DNA of 64,000 bases from Candidatus Xianfuyuplasma coldseepsis (lineage in GTDB: Bacteria > Bacillota_I > Bacilli_A > Izemoplasmatales > Izemoplasmataceae): NCBI RefSeq assembly GCF_014023125.1, contig NZ_CP048914.1, positions 1,578,698 through 1,642,697 on the forward strand. The letters run 5' to 3'. Every line of letters begins with the position of its first letter. Position 1 is the first letter of the stretch. This document shows positions 51,410 to 59,966 of this stretch, in pieces. Both the position numbers and the translations under genes were made by a program. Under the pieces are notes generated by a model, which did not search any database, was not told where the DNA came from, and saw only the letters and a program-made list of their open reading frames with translations.

Positions 51410-53089
51410 ATGAACAAAGCATGGTGGCAAGATGCCGTTATCTACCAGTGTTATATTCGTAGTTTTTATGATGCGAACGGGGATGGAATTGGCGATTTTC
51501 GTGGGCTAATCGACAAATTGCAACATTTCATTGATCTTGGAGTTGATGCAGTCTGGGTAAGTCCGCATTACAAATCACCGATGGATGACAATGGCTATGA
51601 TGTATCAGATTACTATCAAGTTAGTGACGATTACGGTACCTTAGAGGATGTAAAAGAATTTATTGCACGTGCACATCAGCATAATATTAAGGTGATTTTT
51701 GATTTGGTCTTGAATCATACAAGTGATGAACATCCCTGGTTTCAAGCAGCGTGCGATCCGAATCACCCCGAACATGAACGTTATCATGATTATTATATTT
51801 GGCAACCACCCAAATACGATGCAGATGGCAATCGTATCAAACCAACAAAGTGGTTGAGTTGGTTCGGTGGTGGTGTGTGGGATTATAACGAACCAACAGA
51901 CGAATATTATCTCCACATTTTCAGCAAAAAAATGCCCGATTTGAACTGGCGCAATGAAGCGATGAAAAACGATTTAAAAGCAGTGACAAAATGGTTGATT
52001 GATCTCGGTGTGGACGGATTTCGTGTCGATGCATCCAATCACTTGGAAAAGAATTGGGATTTTCCCGATGCTTATCCTGGGTATGAACATTTTTCAAGCT
52101 TACCCAAACATCATGAGTATTTGGAAGAGTTTGGTCGTGAGCTGTTTCGTCCAAACAATGTTATGACGATGGGAGAAGCCGGAGGAGCAAGTAAAGAAGA
52201 AGCTGAAAAATATGTCGGCTATGATCACGATGAGTTTAATATGTTGATCCAATTTGGCCATTGTTGGCAGGATTGTGACTGGACCAATCAAATAACAACA
52301 GGTAAATGGGCCAAAGGCGATTTGAATGTTGTCGGTATTAAAGAAAGTTTCGCGCACTTTCATGATATGTTAAAAGGAATTGGACACAATCTGATTTATT
52401 GGCATAATCACGATCAACCGCGTGTTGTCAGTCATTATGGTAACGATCAGGAATATTGGAAAAAAAGTGCCTTGATGTTACTCTATACACTATACTTTAT
52501 GCCAGGAACAGCAATCGTCTACCAAGGAGAAGAAATCGGGATGATCAATGTCGATTATACCGATCTATCGGATTTTCGCGATGTTGAAGTGTTCACTGAA
52601 TATGACAATTTTCGTTCCCGAGGTGCCAGCCATGAGTACGCGATGCAAGCACTGCGTGATCGCTCCCGTGACAATGCCAGAAGTCCTTTTCAGTGGAGCA
52701 GTGAACCATATGCAGGATTCAGTACGACAATTCCATGGATGAATGTTGTTGGCTCGTATCCAACGATTAATTTAGCAGCTCAACAAACAGATCCTACATC
52801 TATTTTTAATCAGTACAAAACCGTATTCTCGATGCGAAAAAAACGAGGTATTAGTGATGGTACATTGACGTTTATTGAATTGGATCATCCCGATCACTAT
52901 TGCTATACGAACAAGGTGCAAGAAGGGACCATTCTTGTCATTGCGAATTTCCGCAACAAAGAAACCTTGATCACATTAGACATGGAGTTGGATGGCTACG
53001 AAGAACTGTTGTCTAATTGTCAACAATCGCTTCAACCTAATATGATTCTTCAACCATATGATGCCATTGTTTATTTCAAAAAGGAGTAA
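51410..53089 (+). CDS. GH13 alpha-glucosidase (oligo-1,6-glucosidase type)
   Basis: 559 residues. Opens WWQDAVIYQCYIRSFYDANGDGIGDFRG, the signature of the GH13_31 group, with DLVLNHTSDEHPWF, nucleophile Asp in DGFRVDAS, acid Glu in TMGEAGG and Asp in HNHDQPR. This group holds oligo-1,6-glucosidases, alpha-glucosidases and trehalose-6-phosphate hydrolases; no phosphotransferase genes are near, so the former is likelier. Cytoplasmic. GAGGAGTACAT precedes ATG 51410. The esterase gene follows after 6 bases. Confidence 0.92.
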   Translation: MNKAWWQDAVIYQCYIRSFYDANGDGIGDFRGLIDKLQHFIDLGVDAVWVSPHYKSPMDDNGYDVSDYYQVSDDYGTLEDVKEFIARAHQHNIKVIFDLVLNHTSDEHPWFQAACDPNHPEHERYHDYYIWQPPKYDADGNRIKPTKWLSWFGGGVWDYNEPTDEYYLHIFSKKMPDLNWRNEAMKNDLKAVTKWLIDLGVDGFRVDASNHLEKNWDFPDAYPGYEHFSSLPKHHEYLEEFGRELFRPNNVMTMGEAGGASKEEAEKYVGYDHDEFNMLIQFGHCWQDCDWTNQITTGKWAKGDLNVVGIKESFAHFHDMLKGIGHNLIYWHNHDQPRVVSHYGNDQEYWKKSALMLLYTLYFMPGTAIVYQGEEIGMINVDYTDLSDFRDVEVFTEYDNFRSRGASHEYAMQALRDRSRDNARSPFQWSSEPYAGFSTTIPWMNVVGSYPTINLAAQQTDPTSIFNQYKTVFSMRKKRGISDGTLTFIELDHPDHYCYTNKVQEGTILVIANFRNKETLITLDMELDGYEELLSNCQQSLQPNMILQPYDAIVYFKKE

Positions 53090-53095
53090 TCACAT

Positions 53096-53869
53096 ATGAA
53101 AGAATACCGAACAATTCGGATGTATAGTGAACAATTATCAATGGAAAAACGCCTATACGTGTATCTTCCTCGAAGTTATGAAAGCAGTGAAAAATTCTAT
53201 CCCGTTTTATATATGCATGATGGTCAAAATCTCTTTGATGATCGCATCGCTTATCAACGACGAGGATGGCGAATTATGGAGTTATATGAGGAATATCCCG
53301 ATATTCCCGAAGTGATTATTGTAGGTATTGAAAGTGACATCACCCGGAATAATCAGTTGATTCCTTATCCATTTCAACTTCCAAACAGCAAGAAAGTACT
53401 AGGTGGACAAGCGGATTTATACCTAGATTTTATTGTTCAAACCGTAAAACCCTATATTGATCAACGATTCCGAACGTATAAGAATCGAAAAAATACCGCG
53501 ATCATGGGATCGTCATTTGGTGGGGTCAATAGTTTGTATGCTTCTTGCAAATATACCGATACGTTTGCCCGGATTGCATCTCTGTCGGGGGCCTTCCATT
53601 TTGATTTTTTCGAACCGTTAAAACAAGACGTACTCGATGCCGATTTCTCATCGATGAAAAAAATCTACATGGATTGTGGTACAAACGAAACAGACAATGT
53701 AGCAGAAAACAAGCGTTATATTGAGCGCAATCAAGAACTTGTAACGATGATTCAGAAGAAAACCGACACCTCTCAATTCCAATTTCAAATGATTGAAGGT
53801 GGGATTCATCACGAGACCGATTGGGAGAAACGGTTCCCAGATATTATGCGATTTTTGTTTAATGATTAA
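53096..53869 (+). CDS. Esterase D/YbbA-like alpha/beta hydrolase
   Basis: 257 residues of the putative esterase family PF00756. GSSFGG (138-143) gives nucleophile Ser140; YPVLYMHDGQNLFDD holds the oxyanion segment; GGIHHETDWEKR carries the catalytic His. Members hydrolyse acyl esters of sugars, siderophores or S-formylglutathione. Its place right behind the glucosidase suggests it removes acyl groups from sugars, but this is inference. AAAGGAGTAATCAC precedes ATG. Confidence 0.85.
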   Translation: MKEYRTIRMYSEQLSMEKRLYVYLPRSYESSEKFYPVLYMHDGQNLFDDRIAYQRRGWRIMELYEEYPDIPEVIIVGIESDITRNNQLIPYPFQLPNSKKVLGGQADLYLDFIVQTVKPYIDQRFRTYKNRKNTAIMGSSFGGVNSLYASCKYTDTFARIASLSGAFHFDFFEPLKQDVLDADFSSMKKIYMDCGTNETDNVAENKRYIERNQELVTMIQKKTDTSQFQFQMIEGGIHHETDWEKRFPDIMRFLFND

Positions 53870-53894
53870 GACAACTTCGGTTGTCTTTTTTTTT
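53868..53894 (+). terminator. Terminator of the glucosidase operon (UUCG loop)
   Basis: AAGACAAC (53868-53875) and GTTGTCTT (53880-53887) around a TTCG tetraloop, then T9. The TAA stop overlaps the stem base. Confidence 0.9.
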
Positions 53895-53897
53895 GTA

Positions 53898-54003
53898 AAA
53901 ACAGTTTTTTTTAATTGACTATTTTAAAAAATAATATATAATTTAATTGCAAAACATTTTGCTCTTTACAATGCGACAACAAGGTTATAAAGGGAACTGT
54001 TTT
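53898..54003 (+). promoter_or_regulatory. potABCD promoter and leader with flanking inverted repeat
   Basis: TTGACT (53915-53920), 16 bases, TATAAT (53937-53942). The leader to the potA start is about 88 bases. AAAACAGTT (53898-53906) before the promoter faces AACTGTTTT (53995-54003) in the leader. A small GCAAAA/TTTTGC palindrome lies at 53949-53962. No known riboswitch recognised. Confidence 0.55.
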
Positions 54004-54035
54004 GTATTTTTTATTAGGTACAGGTGGTGAACCAT

Positions 54036-55088
54036 ATGGCAAACAAATTAGTGGATTTGAAACACATCACAAAATCATTTGATGATAACGTCGTATTAAA
54101 CGATGTATCTTTATATATTAAGGAAAATGAATTTGTCACATTACTTGGTCCATCCGGATGTGGAAAAACAACATTGCTGCGGATAATCGGGGGATTTGAA
54201 TCATTGGATCATGGTGCGGTCGTATTCGATGGGAAAGATATATTGGATACCCCACCATATGAACGTGAAATCAATACTGTGTTTCAAAATTACGCATTGT
54301 TTCCCCATTTGAATGTGTTTCACAATGTTGCCTTTGGATTGCATATCAAAAAGTTACCGAAAGATGAAGTTCAAGAAAAAGTCCTTCGGGCACTAAAGAT
54401 GGTGAAATTGTCCGGATATGAAGAACGGCCGATTAACACACTATCTGGGGGACAGCAACAACGTGTTGCCATTGCTCGGGCGATTGTCAACGAACCTAAG
54501 CTATTGTTACTTGATGAACCACTGGGAAGTCTTGATTTAAAATTGCGTCAAGAAATGCAGTATGAGTTAAAGGAAATTCAACGAAATTTAGGAATTAGTT
54601 TTATCTTTGTAACCCACGATCAAGAAGAAGCACTCACAATGAGTGATGTCGTCGTTGTTATGAAAGATGGTGTGATTCAACAAATTGGACGACCAGAAGA
54701 TATATACAATGAGCCGAAAAATCGATTCACAGCGAATTTTATTGGTGAAAGCAATATTATTGAGGGAACCATGAAACAAGATTATCTCGTCCATTTTGAA
54801 GGGTTAGACTTTGAGTGTGTTGATCATGGATTTGAAACCAATGAACCGATCGATGTCGTAATTCGCCCCGAAGATATTCTTATTCAGGAACCACAACAAG
54901 GACTCATAACGGGAACTGTAGATGATATGATTTTTAAAGGTGTGCATTATGAAATTACAGTATTGGTGAACGAAAAGGAATACATTATTCACTCCACCGA
55001 TCCAGTAACCATCGGCGATGAAGTATCATTAGCGTTTGATCCCGATGAAATCCATGTGATGAAACGGACATATGAAACACTTACGTAA
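54036..55088 (+). CDS. potA: Spermidine/putrescine ABC transporter ATP-binding protein
   Basis: 350 residues. Walker [11 protein letters not shown]-loop [13 protein letters not shown], signature LSGGQQQR, Walker [13 protein letters not shown], then a C-terminal TOBE domain (about 265-340). The wording matches PotA of Bacillota. Start ATG 54036 after AGGTGGTGAACC; earlier GTG codons overlap that site. Overlaps potB by 17 bases. Confidence 0.95.
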   Translation: MANKLVDLKHITKSFDDNVVLNDVSLYIKENEFVTLLGPSGCGKTTLLRIIGGFESLDHGAVVFDGKDILDTPPYEREINTVFQNYALFPHLNVFHNVAFGLHIKKLPKDEVQEKVLRALKMVKLSGYEERPINTLSGGQQQRVAIARAIVNEPKLLLLDEPLGSLDLKLRQEMQYELKEIQRNLGISFIFVTHDQEEALTMSDVVVVMKDGVIQQIGRPEDIYNEPKNRFTANFIGESNIIEGTMKQDYLVHFEGLDFECVDHGFETNEPIDVVIRPEDILIQEPQQGLITGTVDDMIFKGVHYEITVLVNEKEYIIHSTDPVTIGDEVSLAFDPDEIHVMKRTYETLT

Positions 55089-55887
55089 ACTTAGTTTCCC
55101 ATATCTTGTATGGATGATGACACTGGTCTTTGGACCAACCATTTTAATACTTTTGTTAAGTATCAGTGATTTAGATATCTATAATTTAGGCACCTTTACA
55201 ATAACCTTTGATAGTTTTTCGTTTTTAGGATCAACGAAAGTTATAAATGCTAGTTTAAACAGTTTGTTTTATAGTTTAACAGCAACGTTTATTAGTTTTC
55301 TAATTGGCTATCCTGTCGCGTTTTTCCTAGCGCGCAGCCATTCGAAATATAAGACTTTTTTTGTTAGTTTGTTAATTATTCCTGTATGGAGTAACATGTT
55401 ACTCCGAATCATCGCATGGGAGAAATTATTTTATCCAATATCCATTTTAAATATGTTTGGCATCAGTTTGGATTTAATAGGAACACCTCTGGCGATTGTG
55501 ATTGGTATGGTATCCATGTACTTACCGTTTATGGTATTGCCCATATACAGTGTTTTAGAGAAACTTGATCAGAATCTAATTGATGCGGCAAGTGATCTTG
55601 GGGCAGGACCATATGAAACGTTTACAAAAGTCATATTCCCATTAAGTTTATCCGGGGTCGTCAGTGGAACAATCATGACGTTGTTACCGTCGATGACAGC
55701 CTTCGCATTACCGGAACGACTCGGTGCGGGGAAAGTACAATTAATCGGGAATGTCATTCAAGATTATTTCATGAAAACCAATCAAGTGAATGCGGGGAGT
55801 TTAATTAGTATTATCCTGATGATTTTCATTGTCATCATGTTTATTCTCGTTCTCCATTTCGATAAGGAAGGGGAAACGTTGATATGA
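55072..55887 (+). CDS. potB: Spermidine/putrescine ABC transporter permease PotB
   Basis: 271 residues with six predicted helices. The inner-membrane EAA loop [31 protein letters not shown] marks a type I importer permease. The ATG lies within the end of potA, so translation is probably coupled. potC overlaps its stop by 4 bases. Confidence 0.93.
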   Translation: MKHLRKLSFPYLVWMMTLVFGPTILILLLSISDLDIYNLGTFTITFDSFSFLGSTKVINASLNSLFYSLTATFISFLIGYPVAFFLARSHSKYKTFFVSLLIIPVWSNMLLRIIAWEKLFYPISILNMFGISLDLIGTPLAIVIGMVSMYLPFMVLPIYSVLEKLDQNLIDAASDLGAGPYETFTKVIFPLSLSGVVSGTIMTLLPSMTAFALPERLGAGKVQLIGNVIQDYFMKTNQVNAGSLISIILMIFIVIMFILVLHFDKEGETLI

Positions 55888-56714
55888 TGAATATAATTGA
55901 GAAACGATGGAAACACGTACGGCCCATCTTGTATAAAGTTGTTGTTATACTGCTTACTGTTTTGGTGTACTTCATGGTCTATTTTCCAATCCTAGTGATC
56001 ATACTATTAAGTATAAATGAATCCGAAAGTGGACAAACATTTACCGCATTAAGTCTCAAATGGTATGCCGAGATATTTCGTAATGAACGGTTGCTGACAG
56101 CGATCATAAACACGGTAACAATTGCCCTGATTAGTACAGTAGTTGCAACCATAGTTGGAACATTGACCGCTATAGGGATTAGTAGTCTTACGAAGTCTCG
56201 TAGAATCCAGTTTATGGTTTTGAATAATATCCCTGTTATCAACCCGGACATTGTCACCGGACTGAGTTTAATGTTAGTCTTTAGTCTATTGCCAATTTCC
56301 TTCGGTATGCCAACGATGTTACTCGCTCATATCTTCTTTAGCATTCCCTTTGTTGTATTGACGGTTCTTCCTAAATTGAAGGAACTGGATCCCAACTTAA
56401 TGGATGCTGCACTGGATTTAGGATGTAATTATTTTCAAGGTGTATACAAGGTTATCATCCCATCGATCAAAACCAGTATAATTGCCGGAGCGTTAATCGC
56501 ATTTACGATGAGTATCGATGACTTTGTCATAAGCTATTTCACAACCGGAAATGGATTCCAAAACGTTAGTATATGGATCTATTCGCGTTTGGGACGACGC
56601 ACGTTCAGTCCCGCAGTTTACGCCTATAACACATTAATTGTATTCGTGACAATTGGTGTCTTAGGATATATAAATATTCGCATGAATGTTCGTTTGAAAG
56701 GAGAAAAGAAATGA
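55884..56714 (+). CDS. potC: Spermidine/putrescine ABC transporter permease PotC
   Basis: 276 residues, six predicted helices; EAA loop LKELDPNLMDAALDLGCNYFQGVYKVIIPSI. Two Met codons open the frame (55884, 55887). Forms the permease dimer with PotB. potD starts within its stop codon. Confidence 0.93.
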   Translation: MMNIIEKRWKHVRPILYKVVVILLTVLVYFMVYFPILVIILLSINESESGQTFTALSLKWYAEIFRNERLLTAIINTVTIALISTVVATIVGTLTAIGISSLTKSRRIQFMVLNNIPVINPDIVTGLSLMLVFSLLPISFGMPTMLLAHIFFSIPFVVLTVLPKLKELDPNLMDAALDLGCNYFQGVYKVIIPSIKTSIIAGALIAFTMSIDDFVISYFTTGNGFQNVSIWIYSRLGRRTFSPAVYAYNTLIVFVTIGVLGYINIRMNVRLKGEKK

Positions 56715-57910
56715 AAAAAATAATGTTATTACTAGCAATAGGATTGATGGTATCACTTGCATTTAATGTAGATGCAAAAGAGGTCTCTGCGATGACCACA
56801 GTATACTCCGGTGAAACACTGTATGTATTGAACTGGGGAGAATATATGGATCCTGAACTTGTGGAACAATTTGAAACTACATTCGATGTTACCGTCGTGT
56901 ATGATGAAGTTGGATCCAATGAGGAAATGGAAGTCCGAATCAAAGCAGGCACAACAAAATATGATGTCGCTTTTCCAAGTGATTATATGATTGACAAATT
57001 ACGTCAACAAAACCTATTAAATGAAATTGACCACACCAAGTTAACTGGTCTTTCAAATGTCACGATAAAACCAGAAGTTGCCTCACTTACAGAAGGCAAG
57101 GGATACGATTCCTATTTCATTCCATATTTCTGGGGAACCATCGGAATTATGTACAATACCGATTCCGTTGATGAAGCCGATTTAACCGGTTGGGAAGTAC
57201 TATTCGACACAGACAGTTCATACCGTATTGGAATGTATAACTCAGCTCGTGATGCAGCTGCAGCAGCGCTGCTCTATTTAGGGTATGACGTAAACACCAA
57301 TGATGAGGATGAATTATCCGAAGCTGAGGATGCTCTTCGTGCAATGGATTACAGTGTTGTTGGTGAAGATAACTTAAAAACTCTTGTCCAAAGTGGTAAC
57401 CTGGATATGGCACTTGTCTATAGTGGTGATTATTTCGACACCTTATACATTGCTGAAGAAGAGGAAGCCGATATCAATTTTGGATTCTATGTTCCCGATA
57501 CAACAAATGTTTGGGTGGATGGTTTTGTCATTCCAACCACTAGTGAAAACACCGATTTGGCCCATGAGTTTATTAACTTCTTCTTGGATGAAGCAGTTGC
57601 TGAACAAAATGCAGACTGGGTTGGATATGCACCGGTTTTGGACGAAGTGTTTGACACATTAACTAATCCGGATGGAGACTATGGTTATGACTATGACAAT
57701 TATGATCCCTATCCTGCAGGATCCTCACGCGTGATATATGAGTACATCAGTGATGCACGATTCCAACGTCTCAATGAGTTATTGGATGCAGCAAAAGCAT
57801 CGGACATCGAAACTGGTTGTTTTAGTTCGTTACAGCTTAGCACGTTCGTATTACCAGCAGTGATGACGGTTGCTGTACTTGCCGTATTTGCACTGAAGAA
57901 ACAAAAGTAA
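56711..57910 (+). CDS. potD: Polyamine-binding protein PotD with C-terminal membrane anchor
   Basis: 399 residues. An N-terminal signal peptide (about 1-22, ending VDAKE) lacks a lipobox Cys. The mature part is the two-lobed polyamine-binding fold: LYVLNWGEYMDPELVEQFE, YDVAFPSDYMIDKL and VDGFVIPTTSEN are PotD marks. After the domain comes ETGC (Cys370) and then a C-terminal membrane helix (about 376-394) and KKQK. So the protein seems held by its C terminus rather than by a lipid at the N terminus. AAAGGAGAAAAGAA precedes ATG. Confidence 0.92.
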   Translation: MKKIMLLLAIGLMVSLAFNVDAKEVSAMTTVYSGETLYVLNWGEYMDPELVEQFETTFDVTVVYDEVGSNEEMEVRIKAGTTKYDVAFPSDYMIDKLRQQNLLNEIDHTKLTGLSNVTIKPEVASLTEGKGYDSYFIPYFWGTIGIMYNTDSVDEADLTGWEVLFDTDSSYRIGMYNSARDAAAAALLYLGYDVNTNDEDELSEAEDALRAMDYSVVGEDNLKTLVQSGNLDMALVYSGDYFDTLYIAEEEEADINFGFYVPDTTNVWVDGFVIPTTSENTDLAHEFINFFLDEAVAEQNADWVGYAPVLDEVFDTLTNPDGDYGYDYDNYDPYPAGSSRVIYEYISDARFQRLNELLDAAKASDIETGCFSSLQLSTFVLPAVMTVAVLAVFALKKQK

Positions 57911-57920
57911 CATGTACTTT

Positions 57921-57960
57921 AAAACAATCCTACAATAGAATTTTGTAGGATTGTTTTTTG
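57921..57960 (+). terminator. potABCD terminator
   Basis: A 15-bp perfect stem (57921-57935 with 57943-57957), TAGAATT loop, T run. The strongest hairpin in the window. Confidence 0.9.
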
Positions 57961-58006
57961 TTGAAAATGAACGAGTATTTCTCATATAAAATGAGTGGTT
58001 TTGACT

Positions 58007-58034
58007 TTGATTTCAACGAATTGTGTGGTATAGT
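58007..58034 (+). promoter_or_regulatory. Promoter of the nusB operon
   Basis: TTGATT (58007-58012), 16 bases, TATAGT (58029-58034) with TGG before it; 37 bases before the nusB start. Confidence 0.65.
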
Positions 58035-58070
58035 ATAAGAAAGTAAAATACAGCAATCGAGGATGCATTT

Positions 58071-58466
58071 ATGGACAATAAAAAACGGTCACGTAGAGAA
58101 GTGCGAGAAGATATTATCAAGACATTATATCAGATGGATATTCATCAAGAATTTGTATACGAAAAAACGTCGTATCCCTTTTATAATGAGAGCTTACAAG
58201 GAATTATCGATACGTTAACAACAATTGATGAAACCATTCAACAGAACTTGCAAAAGTGGAAAATAAATCGTTTGAGTTTTGTCGATCGTGCCATTATTCG
58301 ATTTGCAACATATGAAATGATTGAAACCAATACACCACATGAAATCATTATTAATGAAGCCTTGAACATCACACGAAAATACAGTGATGAAGGAGATAGC
58401 AAAATGGTTGGATTCACCAACCGTGTTCTTGACAACATATCGAAATCGCTGAAAAAGGTTGGATAA
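58071..58466 (+). CDS. nusB: Transcription antitermination protein NusB
   Basis: 131-residue all-helical RNA-binding protein that, with NusE/S10, promotes rRNA antitermination. Begins with an Arg-rich RREVREDIIKTLYQMD and has the family block VDRAIIRFATYEM and INEALNITRKYSDEGDSKMVGFTNRVLDNI. First gene of an operon nusB-xseA-xseB-dxs-recN with overlaps or gaps of 10 bases or fewer throughout. Confidence 0.95.
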   Translation: MDNKKRSRREVREDIIKTLYQMDIHQEFVYEKTSYPFYNESLQGIIDTLTTIDETIQQNLQKWKINRLSFVDRAIIRFATYEMIETNTPHEIIINEALNITRKYSDEGDSKMVGFTNRVLDNISKSLKKVG

Positions 58467-58467
58467 T

Positions 58468-59754
58468 ATGGATGACAAACGATATTTAACCGTTACAGCC
58501 CTAACCAAATACATCAAATATAAATTTGATCAAGACGCACATCTAAAAAATGTGCTTTTGAAAGGTGAAATCAGTAACTTCAAACACCATTCAAGAGGAC
58601 ATTTTTATTTTACGTTAAAGGATGAAAAAGCCCAAATTAGTGCGATTATGTTTGCGTCGAACAGTAAGAAAGTACCCTTTCAAGTCCAAGATGGAATGAG
58701 CGTACTTGTCGAAGGAAACATTAGCGTGTATGAGAGTTCTGGCAACTATCAAATTTATGTTCAGACGATGACGGAAGATGGACTTGGGAATCTCTATGTT
58801 GCTTATGAACAACTAAAGAAGAAATTGTCAGAAGAAGGATTGTTTGATGATACGCACAAACAACCAATCCCCCGATTTCCAAAAACCATTGCTGTTTTAA
58901 CAAGTCCTACTGGGGCCGCTGTACGAGACATTATTCATATTGTCAATCGCCGTTTTCCGTTAACGAAAATCATTATTTATCCAACACTTGTACAAGGGGA
59001 ATATGCGAAAGATAATATTGTCCAGAACATTGAACAAGTGAATCGTGATCAACTAGCTGATGTTATCATTCTTGGTCGCGGTGGAGGTAGCATCGAAGAT
59101 TTATGGCCATTTAATGAAGAGCAAGTTGCCTACGCAATATATAAGTCCATGATTCCAATTATCTCAAGTGTTGGTCACGAAACAGATTTTACAATCAGTG
59201 ACTTTGTTGCGGATTTACGCGCGCCAACACCTTCAGGTGGAGCAGAAATTGCCGTTCCCAATCAAGTGGATATTGTAGCCTATATCAACCAAATGAATGA
59301 ACAGATGCGGCTATCATTGAAGCGATTGTTAGATCGTAAGAAACAATCACTAACACACATAAAGAGCCACTATATATTTCAAGATCCTTTACGACTAACC
59401 GAACATAAAAATCGGCGGTTGGACCATTTGGTGGACAAGTTATCCCTACTACATCCAGGAAAACGATTGGAACAAGCACAAAAAGATACACGTAAATTAA
59501 CCCAGCAACTAATTGATTCGATGAAGCGGATTTACAAAGATAAAGAATACAAATACCACATTGCGATTAATAAACTGGATTTAGTGAATCCATTACATAT
59601 TATGAAAAAAGGATATACCATTGTCGCAAAAGACGGTGAAATTATTAAGAGTGTCTCACAGCTTGATGTGGGGGAGCACTTGACATTGCGAATGAATGAT
59701 GGCGTGGCGGAAACCACCGTTACGTCCGTAAGAAAGGATAAAGATTATGAGTGA
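58468..59754 (+). CDS. xseA: Exodeoxyribonuclease VII large subunit
   Basis: 428 residues: N-terminal OB-fold (YLTVTALTKYIKYKFDQDAHLKNVLLKGEISNFK), catalytic domain with FPKTIAVLTSPTGAAVRDI and GRGGGSIEDLWPFNEE, then a long coiled coil and C-terminal segment. Start ATG 58468 is one base after the nusB stop, with AAAGGTTGGA inside nusB. xseB overlaps its end by 8 bases. Confidence 0.96.
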   Translation: MDDKRYLTVTALTKYIKYKFDQDAHLKNVLLKGEISNFKHHSRGHFYFTLKDEKAQISAIMFASNSKKVPFQVQDGMSVLVEGNISVYESSGNYQIYVQTMTEDGLGNLYVAYEQLKKKLSEEGLFDDTHKQPIPRFPKTIAVLTSPTGAAVRDIIHIVNRRFPLTKIIIYPTLVQGEYAKDNIVQNIEQVNRDQLADVIILGRGGGSIEDLWPFNEEQVAYAIYKSMIPIISSVGHETDFTISDFVADLRAPTPSGGAEIAVPNQVDIVAYINQMNEQMRLSLKRLLDRKKQSLTHIKSHYIFQDPLRLTEHKNRRLDHLVDKLSLLHPGKRLEQAQKDTRKLTQQLIDSMKRIYKDKEYKYHIAINKLDLVNPLHIMKKGYTIVAKDGEIIKSVSQLDVGEHLTLRMNDGVAETTVTSVRKDKDYE

Positions 59755-59956
59755 AAAATCGTTTGAACAAGCGCTTGTTGAACTGGAACAACTCGTCAAA
59801 GAGTTGGAAAATGGTGACATTGAGTTAAATGAAGCCGTAAAAAAATACAACGAGGGAATGAAACTAAGTGCTCATTGCCATGAACTTCTTCAAGAAGCCG
59901 AGGAAGTAATTGTTAAATTGATGAAAGATGACAAGTTAGAAGACTTTACAGAATAG
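59747..59956 (+). CDS. xseB: Exodeoxyribonuclease VII small subunit
   Basis: 69-residue helical hairpin subunit; SFEQALVELEQLVKELENGDIELNEAVKKYNEGMKL is the family motif region. Many copies assemble along the XseA coiled coil. AAGGATAAAG precedes ATG. Confidence 0.95.
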   Translation: MSEKSFEQALVELEQLVKELENGDIELNEAVKKYNEGMKLSAHCHELLQEAEEVIVKLMKDDKLEDFTE

Positions 59957-59966
59957 AGGTGACGGT

